Source: Spirochaetales bacterium (GTDB lineage: Bacteria > Spirochaetota > Spirochaetia > JAGLYY01). From it: a DNA stretch of 25,906 nucleotides. This document shows positions 1 to 8,151 of this stretch, one piece after another. Made by a program: the position numbers and the translations under genes. Position 1 is the first letter of the stretch, and each line of letters begins with the position of its first letter. The notes beneath the pieces are model-generated. The model searched no databases and was not told the DNA's origin. It saw only the letters and a list, made by a program, of their open reading frames with translations. The stretch lies in contig JAGLYY010000032.1 of NCBI GenBank assembly GCA_023131935.1, positions 1 to 25,906 on the forward strand. The letters are read 5' to 3'.

Positions 1-1195
1 AATTTTCAAGGATCGTAATCTCCACCCGGCGGTTTTGCCGTTTTCCCTCTTCGGTGGTATTGGCCGCAACCGGCTGGGTTGCGCCAACTCCCTGAATAAT
101 CAACTCTTCAGGCTGACGGGCGCCTGCTGAAAGGAGATATTCCCCAACAGCCTTTGCCCGTTCGATTGAGAGCGTTTTTCTCCCCTCCTCGGTTCCCGCG
201 AGGGCAGTATGACCGACGATGAGGATATCCCTGCCAGGATAGTTTTTCAGGATTTGCGCGATTTTTTCCAGTTTTCTCTGTTCAACGGGGGGAAGCCAGG
301 CAGAATCGGGTGGGAACTGGATATTTTCAAGCACCAAGGTTATTCCCTCTTCGGTGATATTCACCTGAGTATCCTCTACCCCCTTTTCTTCGATCGCGGA
401 TTGTATTTCGGAAGCGATCTCGAGGCGGTTCATTCGGGAGGATTCGATCACTTCAGCTTCGGCTTTTCCAATATACTCCACCGAATCACCTGAAGAGAGC
501 TCGATGATGATGTCGAATTCTTCCTTATAAAAACAGGGCCGGCCGAGCTCGTGATCCCAGTAGATGATCTGCACCGATTTACCAACAATCCGTATTGGAT
601 GCAGCCCGGAAGAACTCGCCACAGGAAACCCCTGATGAAAAACGGCGTACCGGACTAAGATTATGTCGTATATTTTCCCTTCAAGTTCCCCTTTCCCAAG
701 ATATTCATACCCGACCTGCACCGGAAACCGGTAAGCCTCTGTGATCCCAAAATTTACCCTGAAATCATGAACCTCCCATCCCTCAGCAACCCAGGTGTCC
801 CCGGGGGAGAGATCTTTGTCGGGAAAAACCGGTACGTCCCGGACCACCGGCATGTAGTATTCAGGTGCGATATCATAGTAACCCTGGCTGTCCCGCCAGA
901 ACTCCGATTCATACTCCTGTGCCCATTCAAAGACATTCTGGCTGCCTGAAGTCCTTTCAGAGGTTAGAAACCTGGCCCGGATCAGGCCGGAATCGCCTTT
1001 TGTCTCCACCACTTCAATAGAAATACGGTTCAGGATGTCCGCCCGATGAGAAAATACTCCATTTATATAGACCTCTTCATCTACCCTGGAAAGGATTCGA
1101 AACTGCTCCCCTTTTTCATAGGTAAATCGAAATTCCGTGGCTCCGAGAGCTGAGAAAGAGGTTAACAGCAATATTAAAGTTATTAATCCTCTCAT
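1..1195 (-). CDS. OmpA-family envelope protein, 3' end outside window
   Basis: The reverse strand is open from an ATG at 1193-1195 to the window edge (398 codons, no stop), which I translated by hand. It begins MRGLITLILLLTSFSALGA, a signal peptide. Residues about 20-280 are a beta-rich region I do not recognise. From about residue 285 there is an OmpA C-terminal (peptidoglycan-binding) domain: IQFPPDSAWL, GRDILIVGHTALAG, LSIERAKAVGEYLLSAGA, GVGATQPVAANTTEEG and RQNRRVEITI. The family role is non-covalent binding of peptidoglycan from the outer membrane or periplasm. The usual aspartate of the GHTD motif is an alanine here (GHTALAG). Only a few residues after RRVEITIL should be missing. It is divergent from the helicase-like gene at 1297. 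A Shine-Dalgarno sequence is not clear; GGGGGTG lies about 12 nt upstream. Confidence 0.85.
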   Translation of the reverse strand, partial: MRGLITLILLLTSFSALGATEFRFTYEKGEQFRILSRVDEEVYINGVFSHRADILNRISIEVVETKGDSGLIRARFLTSERTSGSQNVFEWAQEYESEFWRDSQGYYDIAPEYYMPVVRDVPVFPDKDLSPGDTWVAEGWEVHDFRVNFGITEAYRFPVQVGYEYLGKGELEGKIYDIILVRYAVFHQGFPVASSSGLHPIRIVGKSVQIIYWDHELGRPCFYKEEFDIIIELSSGDSVEYIGKAEAEVIESSRMNRLEIASEIQSAIEEKGVEDTQVNITEEGITLVLENIQFPPDSAWLPPVEQRKLEKIAQILKNYPGRDILIVGHTALAGTEEGRKTLSIERAKAVGEYLLSAGARQPEELIIQGVGATQPVAANTTEEGKRQNRRVEITILEN

Positions 1196-1235
1196 TATCT
1201 TATTTACACCCCCGTAAATTAAAACTTATCCTTCC

Positions 1236-1264
1236 TTGACAAAGGAATGCACTGTTTATATGTT
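1236..1264 (+). promoter_or_regulatory. Sigma-70-type promoter for the helicase-like gene
   Basis: TTGACA at 1236-1241 and TATGTT at 1259-1264 are separated by exactly 17 nt. Transcription would start near 1271, giving a leader of about 25 nt before the GTG at 1297. Confidence 0.65.
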
Positions 1265-1296
1265 TACTTCATAACGGTCAATTACGGGATAATCAT

Positions 1297-2424
1297 GTGA
1301 TTCAGAAGTACACCAAGCCGAGCATCGATGAAGAAATTCGCGTTCTTATACATAACGCAGGTTATCAGCACCCGACAGCCCTCCAGTCAGCTGCAATCCC
1401 CCTTTCCCTGACAGGGAAGGATTGTATCATTGAGACAATCGGAAGTCCCGGTAAGACCGCCGCAATTCTCATTACCCTGTTAATGGGTTCTTCCACAGAT
1501 ACTTCCAGTCTCATACTTACCTCTTCGGCAGATAAGATCCGGAAGATCAAGGGACAGTGGAGGAACCTGACTTTAAAGTCGTCCCGTCATAAGGAACTCT
1601 GTTCCTTAGGTCTCGATGATGATCTTAAAAAGGAATTGAAACAACTTTCCAGTGATCCCGGCATCATCGTAAGCACAGGGGAGAGATTTATTGACCACTT
1701 GCGGCGGAATAATCTTTATTTTAAAAACATATCGACAGTTGTCATAGATGTCCCGGAACATCCGGAAGAAGGAGGATTTGACAAAGACATCCAGTTTATC
1801 TACTCAAAATTATCCAAAAAGGTGCAAACAATACTTTATGCGTCGAATCATGAAGACGCCTCATGTTTTGAACCTTTATTACGCCGTCCTCAAGTCTTGA
1901 CATCTGAGAACTGGGATCCTCAGGAGTCGGAATTGTTACAAACCCTACAGGAGACAAAAAAGGTAGCTATGAAACGAAAAGAGTTTTCCCTTAACGAAGA
2001 CAGTATTAAAATGAGAATTCAGACAGTCATTAAACACATCAAAGAAGATGAAAACCCCGACGAATTAAACGCTTATAAGAAATTGATACGACGTTATTCC
2101 CCCATAACACTCCGTAGTTATATTACCGCTTATCTGTTAAAAGAAGCATCAGGCTCCCCGATAACAGGGGGACAGTTAAAGACCCTGTTTATCAGTGTTG
2201 GAAAGAACCGCAGGATTTACCCCAAGGACCTTGTAAAACTTTTCAGTTCTGCCCTCCATATTGACCAGAGTGAGATTAAAAACATCAAAGTCCTTGAAAA
2301 CTATTCCTTTCTCGAAATCCCTGATAAAACAGCCCGAAAGGCTATAGATATCCTTGATGGATCTGACTTCCGGGGACGCAGAATCACCGTGAATTTTGCA
2401 AAAAAGAGAGAAGAAAGAAAATAA
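1297..2424 (+). CDS. Degenerate DEAD-box protein with DbpA-type RNA-binding domain
   Basis: 375 residues. The N-terminal half follows a DEAD-box RecA1 domain but with worn motifs: a Q-motif-like stretch (GYQHPTALQSAAIPL, about 22-36), a Walker A in which IGSPGKT replaces the usual AxTGSGKT (about 48-54), STGERFIDHL in place of TPGRLIDHL, VIDVPEH where VLDEADE is expected, and YASN where the SAT motif should be. The second helicase domain (HELICc) is missing. Instead the last ~75 residues (from TLFISVGKNRRI to ITVNFAKK) resemble the DbpA RNA-binding domain, an RRM-like fold that binds 23S rRNA in DbpA. I infer an RNA-binding protein, perhaps for ribosome assembly, with little or no helicase activity. 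The start is a GTG that overlaps an out-of-frame ATG; GGGA lies 6-8 nt upstream. A good promoter ends at 1264. Confidence 0.75.
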   Translation: MIQKYTKPSIDEEIRVLIHNAGYQHPTALQSAAIPLSLTGKDCIIETIGSPGKTAAILITLLMGSSTDTSSLILTSSADKIRKIKGQWRNLTLKSSRHKELCSLGLDDDLKKELKQLSSDPGIIVSTGERFIDHLRRNNLYFKNISTVVIDVPEHPEEGGFDKDIQFIYSKLSKKVQTILYASNHEDASCFEPLLRRPQVLTSENWDPQESELLQTLQETKKVAMKRKEFSLNEDSIKMRIQTVIKHIKEDENPDELNAYKKLIRRYSPITLRSYITAYLLKEASGSPITGGQLKTLFISVGKNRRIYPKDLVKLFSSALHIDQSEIKNIKVLENYSFLEIPDKTARKAIDILDGSDFRGRRITVNFAKKREERK

Positions 2425-2435
2425 CTCCAACCCTT

Positions 2436-2475
2436 AAGGCTTGTTGGTCTTCCTGATGTAAGATCAACAAGCTTT
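2436..2475. terminator. Stem-loop between convergent genes
   Basis: A 16-bp stem (2436-2451 with 2460-2475, two G-T wobbles, no mismatch) and an 8-nt loop lie between the stops of the genes at 1297-2424 (+) and 2489-3664 (-). There is no T run after the stem on either strand, so it may act as a bidirectional terminator or RNA 3'-end stabiliser rather than a classical intrinsic terminator. Confidence 0.6.
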
Positions 2476-2488
2476 GGGGGCATACCAC

Positions 2489-3664
2489 TCATATCACACT
2501 GCGAAGAATAAGAATGAGAATCCAGTAGTTAATCAGTATCCCGGCGAGAAAGATTGCTATTGAGGATATTTCATATTTCTCAGCCTGCCGTTGGCATTGC
2601 CTCGCAAGGAGACTGGGGTGTCCTGGAATAGCAAGGGATTCTACCATCGGATCAGATGCCGAATATTCATCACCTCCCCCTTCCATAAAAAAAGCATACC
2701 AGTCCCCTCCTCCATCAATACCAGGATACCTCCCTCTCCAGGTAATCGGATTTCCGGTCTTTGCCGCGGCTTCCTCCTCGGAGACACACAATTCCATCCT
2801 GTAGGTCCCTCCGTCAGGAAGAGGGGCTTGTAATGTCCTCTCCTCTCCGGTTAGCGAGGAGAAATAGCGTAATGGGAGTCGAAGGAGGTCCCTCTCTGCC
2901 CTGAGAATACGCCCCCGTTTCCAGAGAGCGCGGTAAAGGAAAAAGAATCCCGCGCCAGGGGGAAACAATGGCAGGATTGGTGTTAATGCGAAGGTAAAGG
3001 ATAACAAAGCTGTGGATTTGAGCATGGGATCACGAAGAAAGATATAGGTTAAAAGGAAGAGGGAGAGAGATCCGGCAATTAAAGCAGCGGGAGTAAAAAG
3101 GTTCCAATATTCGTTTCGATGCCGTCCCGTGGAAATAGCCCTTCGGAGAATTTCTGCCATGGAACCATCGTAAATCAACACCATGAGATCAGTCCCTTGT
3201 GCCGATTTGAATATCCCCGTCCCCCCTTCCACCAGGAGAGGACCACTCACTACCATCTCAGTTCCCTCTGGAAGTGAGGAGATCCTACTCCATGAGACCT
3301 GTCCCGGCACCCCCTCAAGGAGGTATTCCTCCCGCATCTCCAACGATTCCGCCAAGGGGGAGGAGGAGAGGAGATATACTGTGACATTAGACAGATCTGC
3401 CCGAACTGTGAGTTCTTCGTTTCTGATCCAGACGGTGTCATCCTCTTGAATTGCCTGAAGGTATCCCAGAAAACGATACTCCCCAAGTAATCCTCCCCCC
3501 CCCTCCCGGATAGTTTTAAAATCGATCCGGGGAAGAAGTGTGCTCCCTACCACTCTCCTCCTGAAATGCCTCCATTTGCTGCGGACCAGAAAAGCCCCCA
3601 CTCCCGGCAGTCCCAGGTAGGCGAGCACCGCAATCAGCAGGATCAAGTATTCAAGATTGTTCAC
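2489..3664 (-). CDS. Unknown multi-span membrane protein
   Basis: 391 residues, not recognised. It has an N-terminal membrane span (about 5-27, YLILLIAVLAYLGLPGVGAF), a soluble section of about 160 residues (28-190), two or three hydrophobic segments between about 192 and 246, a second soluble stretch with a basic start (RALWKRGRILRAERDLLRLP), and a final C-terminal span (about 370-390). The central soluble part contains repeated acidic beta-type strands. No catalytic motif was seen. The start ATG at 3662-3664 is only 38 nt from the divergent hydrolase gene, so the two share a promoter region. Its 3' end faces the stem-loop at 2436-2475. Conservation of reading frame and composition make a real gene likely. 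Confidence 0.75.
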   Translation of the reverse strand: MNNLEYLILLIAVLAYLGLPGVGAFLVRSKWRHFRRRVVGSTLLPRIDFKTIREGGGGLLGEYRFLGYLQAIQEDDTVWIRNEELTVRADLSNVTVYLLSSSPLAESLEMREEYLLEGVPGQVSWSRISSLPEGTEMVVSGPLLVEGGTGIFKSAQGTDLMVLIYDGSMAEILRRAISTGRHRNEYWNLFTPAALIAGSLSLFLLTYIFLRDPMLKSTALLSFTFALTPILPLFPPGAGFFFLYRALWKRGRILRAERDLLRLPLRYFSSLTGEERTLQAPLPDGGTYRMELCVSEEEAAAKTGNPITWRGRYPGIDGGGDWYAFFMEGGGDEYSASDPMVESLAIPGHPSLLARQCQRQAEKYEISSIAIFLAGILINYWILILILRSVI

Positions 3665-3693
3665 TTGCGATTACCCCATAATTCAACTACTAT
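3665..3693 (+). promoter_or_regulatory. Candidate promoter of the hydrolase gene, leaderless start
   Basis: TTGCGA at 3665-3670 and TACTAT at 3688-3693 are 17 nt apart. The predicted transcription start (about 3700) falls within a few bases of the ATG at 3703, and no Shine-Dalgarno sequence precedes that ATG. Confidence 0.4.
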
Positions 3694-3702
3694 TACTATA
3701 GC

Positions 3703-4374
3703 ATGGTTGAACGTATCATAGTAGGAAGCATGAGTACAAATGCTTACCTCTATTCGGAATGGAAAAAAGAATGCATTATCATCGATCCCGGTGGTGACGC
3801 TGAAGCACTCATCTCCCATATGCTGGTAAAGAATCTGAAACCCCGGGGGATAATTCTTACCCATGGTCATCTTGATCATCTATCCGCGGTTGGGGAAATT
3901 AAGGCCCATTTCCAACAGATGGGAAGGAATGTCCCTATAGCGATCCACCGAAAAGACAGAATCTATCTGGGATCCAGAGGGATCGGCACTCATCAGCAGA
4001 GCCTTCAGGAACTCGGCCTTGATCTTGAGTGGATTTTGAAAGAAATACCGGAAATTCTTCCTGATGCGGATATTCTGCTGGAAGAGGGGGATTCCCCTTT
4101 CAATTCGGGCCTTCGAGTTATCCACACCCCGGGACATACCCCAGGCAGCATCAGTTTGTACAGTGAGAGCCAACAGGTTCTTTTTACAGGAGATACTTTG
4201 TTTTTTGAAGGAATTGGACGCACTGACCTACCGGGGGGGAATCTTGCCTCGATTATCAATAGTATTGAAAAAAAGCTCTTCACCCTGCCGGAAGATACTC
4301 GGGTATTTCCCGGACATGGCCCTTTTACTACTTTGGAGCGAGAAATTCAGCATAATCCTGCTGTACATGTTTAG
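3703..4374 (+). CDS. Metallo-beta-lactamase-fold hydrolase (glyoxalase II-like)
   Basis: 223 residues, normal length for the small YcbL/GloB-like hydrolases. The binuclear metal site is complete: THGHLDH (about 53-59), HTPGHTPGS (about 145-153), FTGDTLFFEGIGRTDLPGG (about 165-183) and FPGHGP near the C-terminus. The N-terminus, VGSMSTNAYLY followed by IIIDPGGD, matches the family start and supports ATG 3703 over the internal ATG at 3730, although only the latter has a purine-rich stretch in front. Members hydrolyse thioesters such as S-lactoylglutathione or related substrates in the cytoplasm; the substrate here is unknown. Its stop overlaps that of the convergent gene at 4371-4766 by 4 nt. 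Confidence 0.9.
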   Translation: MVERIIVGSMSTNAYLYSEWKKECIIIDPGGDAEALISHMLVKNLKPRGIILTHGHLDHLSAVGEIKAHFQQMGRNVPIAIHRKDRIYLGSRGIGTHQQSLQELGLDLEWILKEIPEILPDADILLEEGDSPFNSGLRVIHTPGHTPGSISLYSESQQVLFTGDTLFFEGIGRTDLPGGNLASIINSIEKKLFTLPEDTRVFPGHGPFTTLEREIQHNPAVHV

Positions 4375-4766
4375 GCAAGCATATTAAACATAAGGCCGCT
4401 CTGAGTTCCGGGCAGGGTGTAAGGCGTTTTTACACGGACCATCTCGGTATGAAGTTCCCTGGCATACTGCTCTATAAGCACATCCAGAGATTCAGGGTCC
4501 AATCCCCGGACATTCTCCCCTTGGGGGGAGGTCTGTTTTTCCCCTTTGATTTTAACCAATCTGTCAATAATGGCATCCAGACTTCGTAATTTCCTCAGAG
4601 AAAGCCCCCTATTCCCTGAAGGCGCGGGAAACCCCGAAACATGCTTAAACCGGGCAAACCATGATTGATTCCGCCGCACCGGCATAAGAATTCTCCCCCG
4701 CGAATAACGCACTCTGAGGATGTTTGAAACGGGAACTGTATTAATTGGTATTGCGCTGATCTCCAT
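4371..4766 (-). CDS. Small protein of unknown function
   Basis: 131 residues, not recognised. It starts MEISAIPINTVPVSNILRV, followed by a basic segment (YSRGRILMPVRRNQSWFARFKHVSG, about residues 23-47) and a helical section (LRKLRSLDAIIDRLVKIKG, LDPESLDVLIEQYARELHTEM). There is no signal peptide or membrane span. A strong Shine-Dalgarno sequence (AGGAAGGA) precedes the ATG at 4764-4766. It lies 62 nt downstream of the DksA-like gene on the same strand, so the two may share a transcript. It overlaps the convergent hydrolase gene by 4 nt at the stops. Confidence 0.65.
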   Translation of the reverse strand: MEISAIPINTVPVSNILRVRYSRGRILMPVRRNQSWFARFKHVSGFPAPSGNRGLSLRKLRSLDAIIDRLVKIKGEKQTSPQGENVRGLDPESLDVLIEQYARELHTEMVRVKTPYTLPGTQSGLMFNMLA

Positions 4767-4828
4767 ACCATCCTTCCTCTATAAATATCGGAAAGAGGAG
4801 GTGTCAGTCTTAGGGATTCTCAACAATA

Positions 4829-5185
4829 TTATCTTGTTCTGCGCTCTTCACTGTTCTGGCAATTGATACACAAAAGAACGTAGGGGATCGCTTCAAGCCG
4901 TTCTTCCGGAATATGACCTCCACAACGGAGGCAATTGCCGTATACACCATTTTCAATTCTGCCAAGAGCCGATTCAATGAGGGAAAGCAGGCGCCTGTCC
5001 CTGGAATTGAGGGTTTCCAGAATTGTTCGGCTTATGTCATCGGCAGCAAAATCAACCGTGTCTTTTGGTTCCATATCGTGGATCATTTCCTGGAATTCCA
5101 CACTTTCAGAGGCGAGAGATTGTATAATATCCTGTTTCGATTGGAGAAGGGCGTCTTTCTGACGATTTTCAAAAACCTTTTTCAT
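4829..5185 (-). CDS. DksA/TraR-family zinc-finger protein
   Basis: 118 residues. An N-terminal helical coiled coil ends in DTVDFA (about residues 42-47), which matches the D-x-x-D-x-A tip that DksA inserts into the RNA polymerase secondary channel. The C-terminal zinc finger is the C4 type: CLRC then CINC, with GRIENGVYGNC leading in, as in DksA. The family binds RNA polymerase and, with ppGpp, adjusts initiation at stable-RNA and amino-acid promoters. Conserved tip and four cysteines suggest it is functional. It is divergent from infA, and the 120-nt gap between the two holds the infA promoter; an A/T-rich stretch with TATACT (complement of 5217-5222 region) may serve this gene. No convincing Shine-Dalgarno sequence. 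Confidence 0.88.
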   Translation of the reverse strand: MKKVFENRQKDALLQSKQDIIQSLASESVEFQEMIHDMEPKDTVDFAADDISRTILETLNSRDRRLLSLIESALGRIENGVYGNCLRCGGHIPEERLEAIPYVLLCINCQNSEERRTR

Positions 5186-5246
5186 ATCTGTATTCTATCA
5201 AAACTTTGCAGGAAATAGTATAAAAAAATAGTAAAATATCAGCCGG

Positions 5247-5275
5247 TTGACAAATCAGTATGATTTCCATAGTAT
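5247..5275 (+). promoter_or_regulatory. Consensus promoter of infA
   Basis: TTGACA (5247-5252), a 17-nt spacer, and TAGTAT (5270-5275). The predicted start point near 5282 lies downstream of the ATG at 5260, which rules out that upstream start for infA. Confidence 0.75.
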
Positions 5276-5307
5276 GGGTCAGTATTCATTCGCTTTCGGG
5301 AGGTCAC

Positions 5308-5526
5308 GTGGCAAAAGAGGAAGCCATAGAAGTTGAGGGTATCGTAAAAGAATCCCTTCCCAACACCATGTTCCGGGTGGAACTGAAGAACGGTCATTTA
5401 ATACTTGCACATCTTTCCGGAAAAATGCGCAAGCATTATATCCGTATTGTTCCCGGCGACAAGGTTCGAGTTGCCCTTTCTCCCTACGATCTGACCCGAG
5501 GAAGAATTATCTACCGCGAACGGTAA
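5308..5526 (+). CDS. infA: Translation initiation factor IF-1
   Basis: 72 residues from a GTG at 5308, exactly the usual IF-1 length. The protein is a single OB-fold: AKEEAIEVEGIVKESLPN, MFRVELKNGHLILAHLSGKMRKHYIRI, GDKVRVALSPYDLTRGRI. IF-1 binds the ribosomal A site during initiation and assists IF-2 and IF-3. GGGAGG at 5298-5303 is the ribosome binding site, at rather short spacing. The in-frame ATG at 5260 lies inside the promoter and would add 16 non-conserved residues, so it was rejected. infA stands alone here rather than in a ribosomal protein operon. Its stop is 10 nt from the stop of the convergent bat operon. Confidence 0.95.
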   Translation: MAKEEAIEVEGIVKESLPNTMFRVELKNGHLILAHLSGKMRKHYIRIVPGDKVRVALSPYDLTRGRIIYRER

Positions 5527-5536
5527 AATATTAACA

Positions 5537-7567
5537 CTACCTTCCGCCATCCGGCAGGTTACCGAATTCCCGAACTTTTCCTATAGTTTTATCTAGAATG
5601 ATCTGGTCCCGATCTACCCACCCCTTCAGACCATAACTGGTTACAACCAGGTAGAAATCTCCAGAGGAACCCAGGACCCGGAGGGTCAATCCTTCAGGTA
5701 AATCAAGCCAGAAAGCCGCGTCCTGCCTTGGAATCCGTTTCATCTCCGAAGCCTCAATTCCAACTACACCGTTAACCCTGCTCCTGTTTCCGATAGTGTA
5801 TAATAGTCCGATTGCCGCTCCTATAGTGAATAATCCAAACATGATAATAATGATTATTTTTATGCTTCCCAACCGAAACAATCCCCATATTGCGAAAAGA
5901 GCTGCTAAGTTTATGAAAAATATAAGAAGAAAAAAGAATATATCCGGATGGACCGGCAATACAGGTGGAACTTGTTGATCCAGTCCAAGTTCACTCTGAA
6001 TCGTCTCCAAGGTCATCCTGATTTTTTTCTCCATTGGGGCATAATAAAGAGCGGTACGAAGATGGTGTATTCCTTTACCTGGATCATCAAGTTTGTAGTA
6101 ACAGAGGGCAAGGTTATAGTGCAGAGCCGGATTTTCGGGATCCTGATTCAGCCCCTCTTGGAACTGGGCACGGGCTTTATCGTACTCTTCCTCCTCATAC
6201 AGGGCGCACCCCCTTGATGTAGAGGAATAATCTAATTCATCCTGAGAACCTGCGGCAAGGAGAAGAATGATTGACGCAAAGAGAAATAGTTTCTTCTTCT
6301 TAAGGAGGAGGAAAATGAAAAAAAGAAGAGGACCGGGGATTAAGAGGAGATAATACCAGCCGTTGCCCCAGGCAGCGGAACTGTGAAAGGAGGCTGCCTC
6401 TTCAGCGGATAAAGGGTGAAAATGAACACTCGGGATTTCTCCTGTTTCAGATAGTGATTTCTCTACCGGAAGAGAAATCACCTGCTGCAATTCGGTATGA
6501 AATTCCTGCCTTATTGGATCATAAGCAGGGAAAGGGGGGGCAATGATAGTTTGACTGCCCGGTGTCTCAAGGAGAAACCGGTAGCGATTTTCCCTGTATC
6601 CCCTCAATCCCAGGAGATCAGGGAAATACTGCTGAACTTCTTCAGTATCAAGCAGGGTTGCCCCACGGAAGGTTGGTTCAGGGATCTGTAAATAGTGGAG
6701 ATTCCCGGTACCGGATATTCGAATAGTAATAAGGAGTTCCTCACCTTGCCGGTATAGTTCCCGTTTTTCCAGTGACAGGGTCCTGGTAAGATCACCGATG
6801 GCTCCGGTCTCCTCCACCTGTTCCGGCAGCGGTATTACCGTAATGCTCCGGGCAGGGACTCTGCCTGTCAACCCGGCAGCATCGATTAATGCCAAGGGGA
6901 TCTCCACCCGCCCGGTTCTGGTAGGGGTAAAGAGATAAGATCCGGCGGGAATATCGTAGAGGAGGGCTCCCCCCAGCTCCCGCTCTTTTATCTCACCCAG
7001 ACCTGAAAGTTCCTCCAGAGCCCCTCCCTTGGGGGCATTTACCCGTACCCTGTCGATGAGCAGAATTTCCTCCTGCTTCAGAAGAGTCAGAAGGAGGGGA
7101 ATTGCATCCCCGATAAAATATTCCCGCTCCGGAATTACCCATTCCCCGCTGAGAGGAATAACCAGCTGCCCGTTTTGGTACACCCCAACCCGGATAAGAA
7201 GATCCCCTGTCTGCAGGATTTCATCGCCGGAATGTATGGTGAATCCTGGAAGAACATGACGTCCCGCCCGCCTGGCGCGAAAGGAATAGGTAATCCGGGT
7301 GCGATCCCTCCGGTTTCCATCATCTCCGAATTCCGTATTACCCCGGATCGATGGTCCGCTGTAAAGGGATATCTCCGGTGGCAGAGAAAGATCCTCTACA
7401 GAGACCAGAGCAGGGTCCGGTTCATCAACCAGGATTTTCACGGTGAATCGTTCCCCTTCAACAACAACCCCGGGATGAATGTTAATACTTTCAATCCCCT
7501 CATCCTGGGCGGGCATGGTAAAAACAGATATGCATACAAATAGAGTTGCCAGCAGCCTCTTTCTCAC
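5537..7567 (-). CDS. batD: BatD-like protein fused to TPR and SH3 (BatE-like) parts
   Basis: 676 residues from a GTG at 7565-7567 that overlaps the stop of the preceding gene as GTGA, with AAGGAG 8 nt upstream; a TTG 3 nt earlier is the alternative. Order of parts: signal peptide (RKRLLATLFVCISVFTMPAQ), a large extracytoplasmic beta-sandwich BatD region (about 22-400), membrane segments (about 404-440), a TPR block (about 446-520, containing YDKARAQFQEGLNQDPENPA and LHYNLALCYYKLDDPGKG), two more spans (about 543-592), and a C-terminal SH3-like domain (RVLGSSGDFYLVVTSYGLKGWVDRDQI). In Bacteroidetes the TPR plus SH3 protein is separate (BatE); here it looks joined to BatD. Bat proteins are membrane-associated and linked to oxidative-stress tolerance and envelope function, with uncertain mechanism. 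Last gene of the operon. Confidence 0.85.
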   Translation of the reverse strand: MRKRLLATLFVCISVFTMPAQDEGIESINIHPGVVVEGERFTVKILVDEPDPALVSVEDLSLPPEISLYSGPSIRGNTEFGDDGNRRDRTRITYSFRARRAGRHVLPGFTIHSGDEILQTGDLLIRVGVYQNGQLVIPLSGEWVIPEREYFIGDAIPLLLTLLKQEEILLIDRVRVNAPKGGALEELSGLGEIKERELGGALLYDIPAGSYLFTPTRTGRVEIPLALIDAAGLTGRVPARSITVIPLPEQVEETGAIGDLTRTLSLEKRELYRQGEELLITIRISGTGNLHYLQIPEPTFRGATLLDTEEVQQYFPDLLGLRGYRENRYRFLLETPGSQTIIAPPFPAYDPIRQEFHTELQQVISLPVEKSLSETGEIPSVHFHPLSAEEAASFHSSAAWGNGWYYLLLIPGPLLFFIFLLLKKKKLFLFASIILLLAAGSQDELDYSSTSRGCALYEEEEYDKARAQFQEGLNQDPENPALHYNLALCYYKLDDPGKGIHHLRTALYYAPMEKKIRMTLETIQSELGLDQQVPPVLPVHPDIFFFLLIFFINLAALFAIWGLFRLGSIKIIIIIMFGLFTIGAAIGLLYTIGNRSRVNGVVGIEASEMKRIPRQDAAFWLDLPEGLTLRVLGSSGDFYLVVTSYGLKGWVDRDQIILDKTIGKVREFGNLPDGGR

Positions 7568-8151
7568 CAATCCAGCTCCTTTGCCGGTTCCTCCGGCTCG
7601 GGAGTTTCCCAGGATTCCCGATGACGGATGTACTCCAGGACCCGTTCAACATCATCTCCGGGGGTGGTTTTCCCTGTCCCACTCTGGGTAGATTGCGATG
7701 CCTGGCGGCTCCCCTGGCGATTTATCTTCTGAAGGCAATACTCCAGATTAACCTTGGCGCCGATATCTCCGGGGTCCAATACGAGGGCTTTGCGAAAGGA
7801 AACATAGGCCTCCTCATACAGTCCCAATTCATAGGACAATACACCCTGATTAAAGAGAACCCTGAAAAGCAACCTGTTGTCGCCGGTATCAAGAGAGCGG
7901 ACCCACTCCTCCCTCGCGGCCTCCGGCTCACCAAGGGCGTGGTAAACATTGCCAAGGTTATAGGAGATGTATCCGGTGTGAATGTTTTTCTGAAGTACCC
8001 GGAGGTAGGCAATATTTGCCTCCTGGTATTCTCCCCTGGTAAAGGCATAGTTGCCCTTAAGAACCTCTACATGAGTTTCGATCCCTCCACAGGAGAAAAA
8101 AAGGACCACTACAACAAGGCCCAAAAGAATCGTTAGAAAAGATCTTTCCAT
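7564..8151 (-). CDS. BatC-like TPR lipoprotein
   Basis: 195 residues. The N-terminus has a hydrophobic stretch ending in a lipobox (LFFSC, cysteine at about residue 21), so it is probably a lipoprotein. TPR repeats cover about 30-150: NYAFTRGEYQEANIAYLRVL, ISYNLGNVYHALGEPEAARE, LFNQGVLSYELGLYEEAYVS and LVLDPGDIGAKVNLEYCL. The tail is acidic and disordered (TPEPEEPAKELDW). Position between batB and batD matches BatC of other bat operons, where TPR proteins scaffold the VWA proteins. AGGA lies 7 nt before the ATG at 8149-8151; the start overlaps batB by 19 nt and the stop overlaps batD by 4 nt. Confidence 0.82.
   Translation of the reverse strand: MERSFLTILLGLVVVVLFFSCGGIETHVEVLKGNYAFTRGEYQEANIAYLRVLQKNIHTGYISYNLGNVYHALGEPEAAREEWVRSLDTGDNRLLFRVLFNQGVLSYELGLYEEAYVSFRKALVLDPGDIGAKVNLEYCLQKINRQGSRQASQSTQSGTGKTTPGDDVERVLEYIRHRESWETPEPEEPAKELDW

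Noticed and set aside
5260..5307. ATG 5260 as infA start
   Set aside because: It is inside the promoter and adds residues absent from IF-1.
7546..8136. 196-residue forward open frame
   Set aside because: Antisense shadow of the BatC-like gene.
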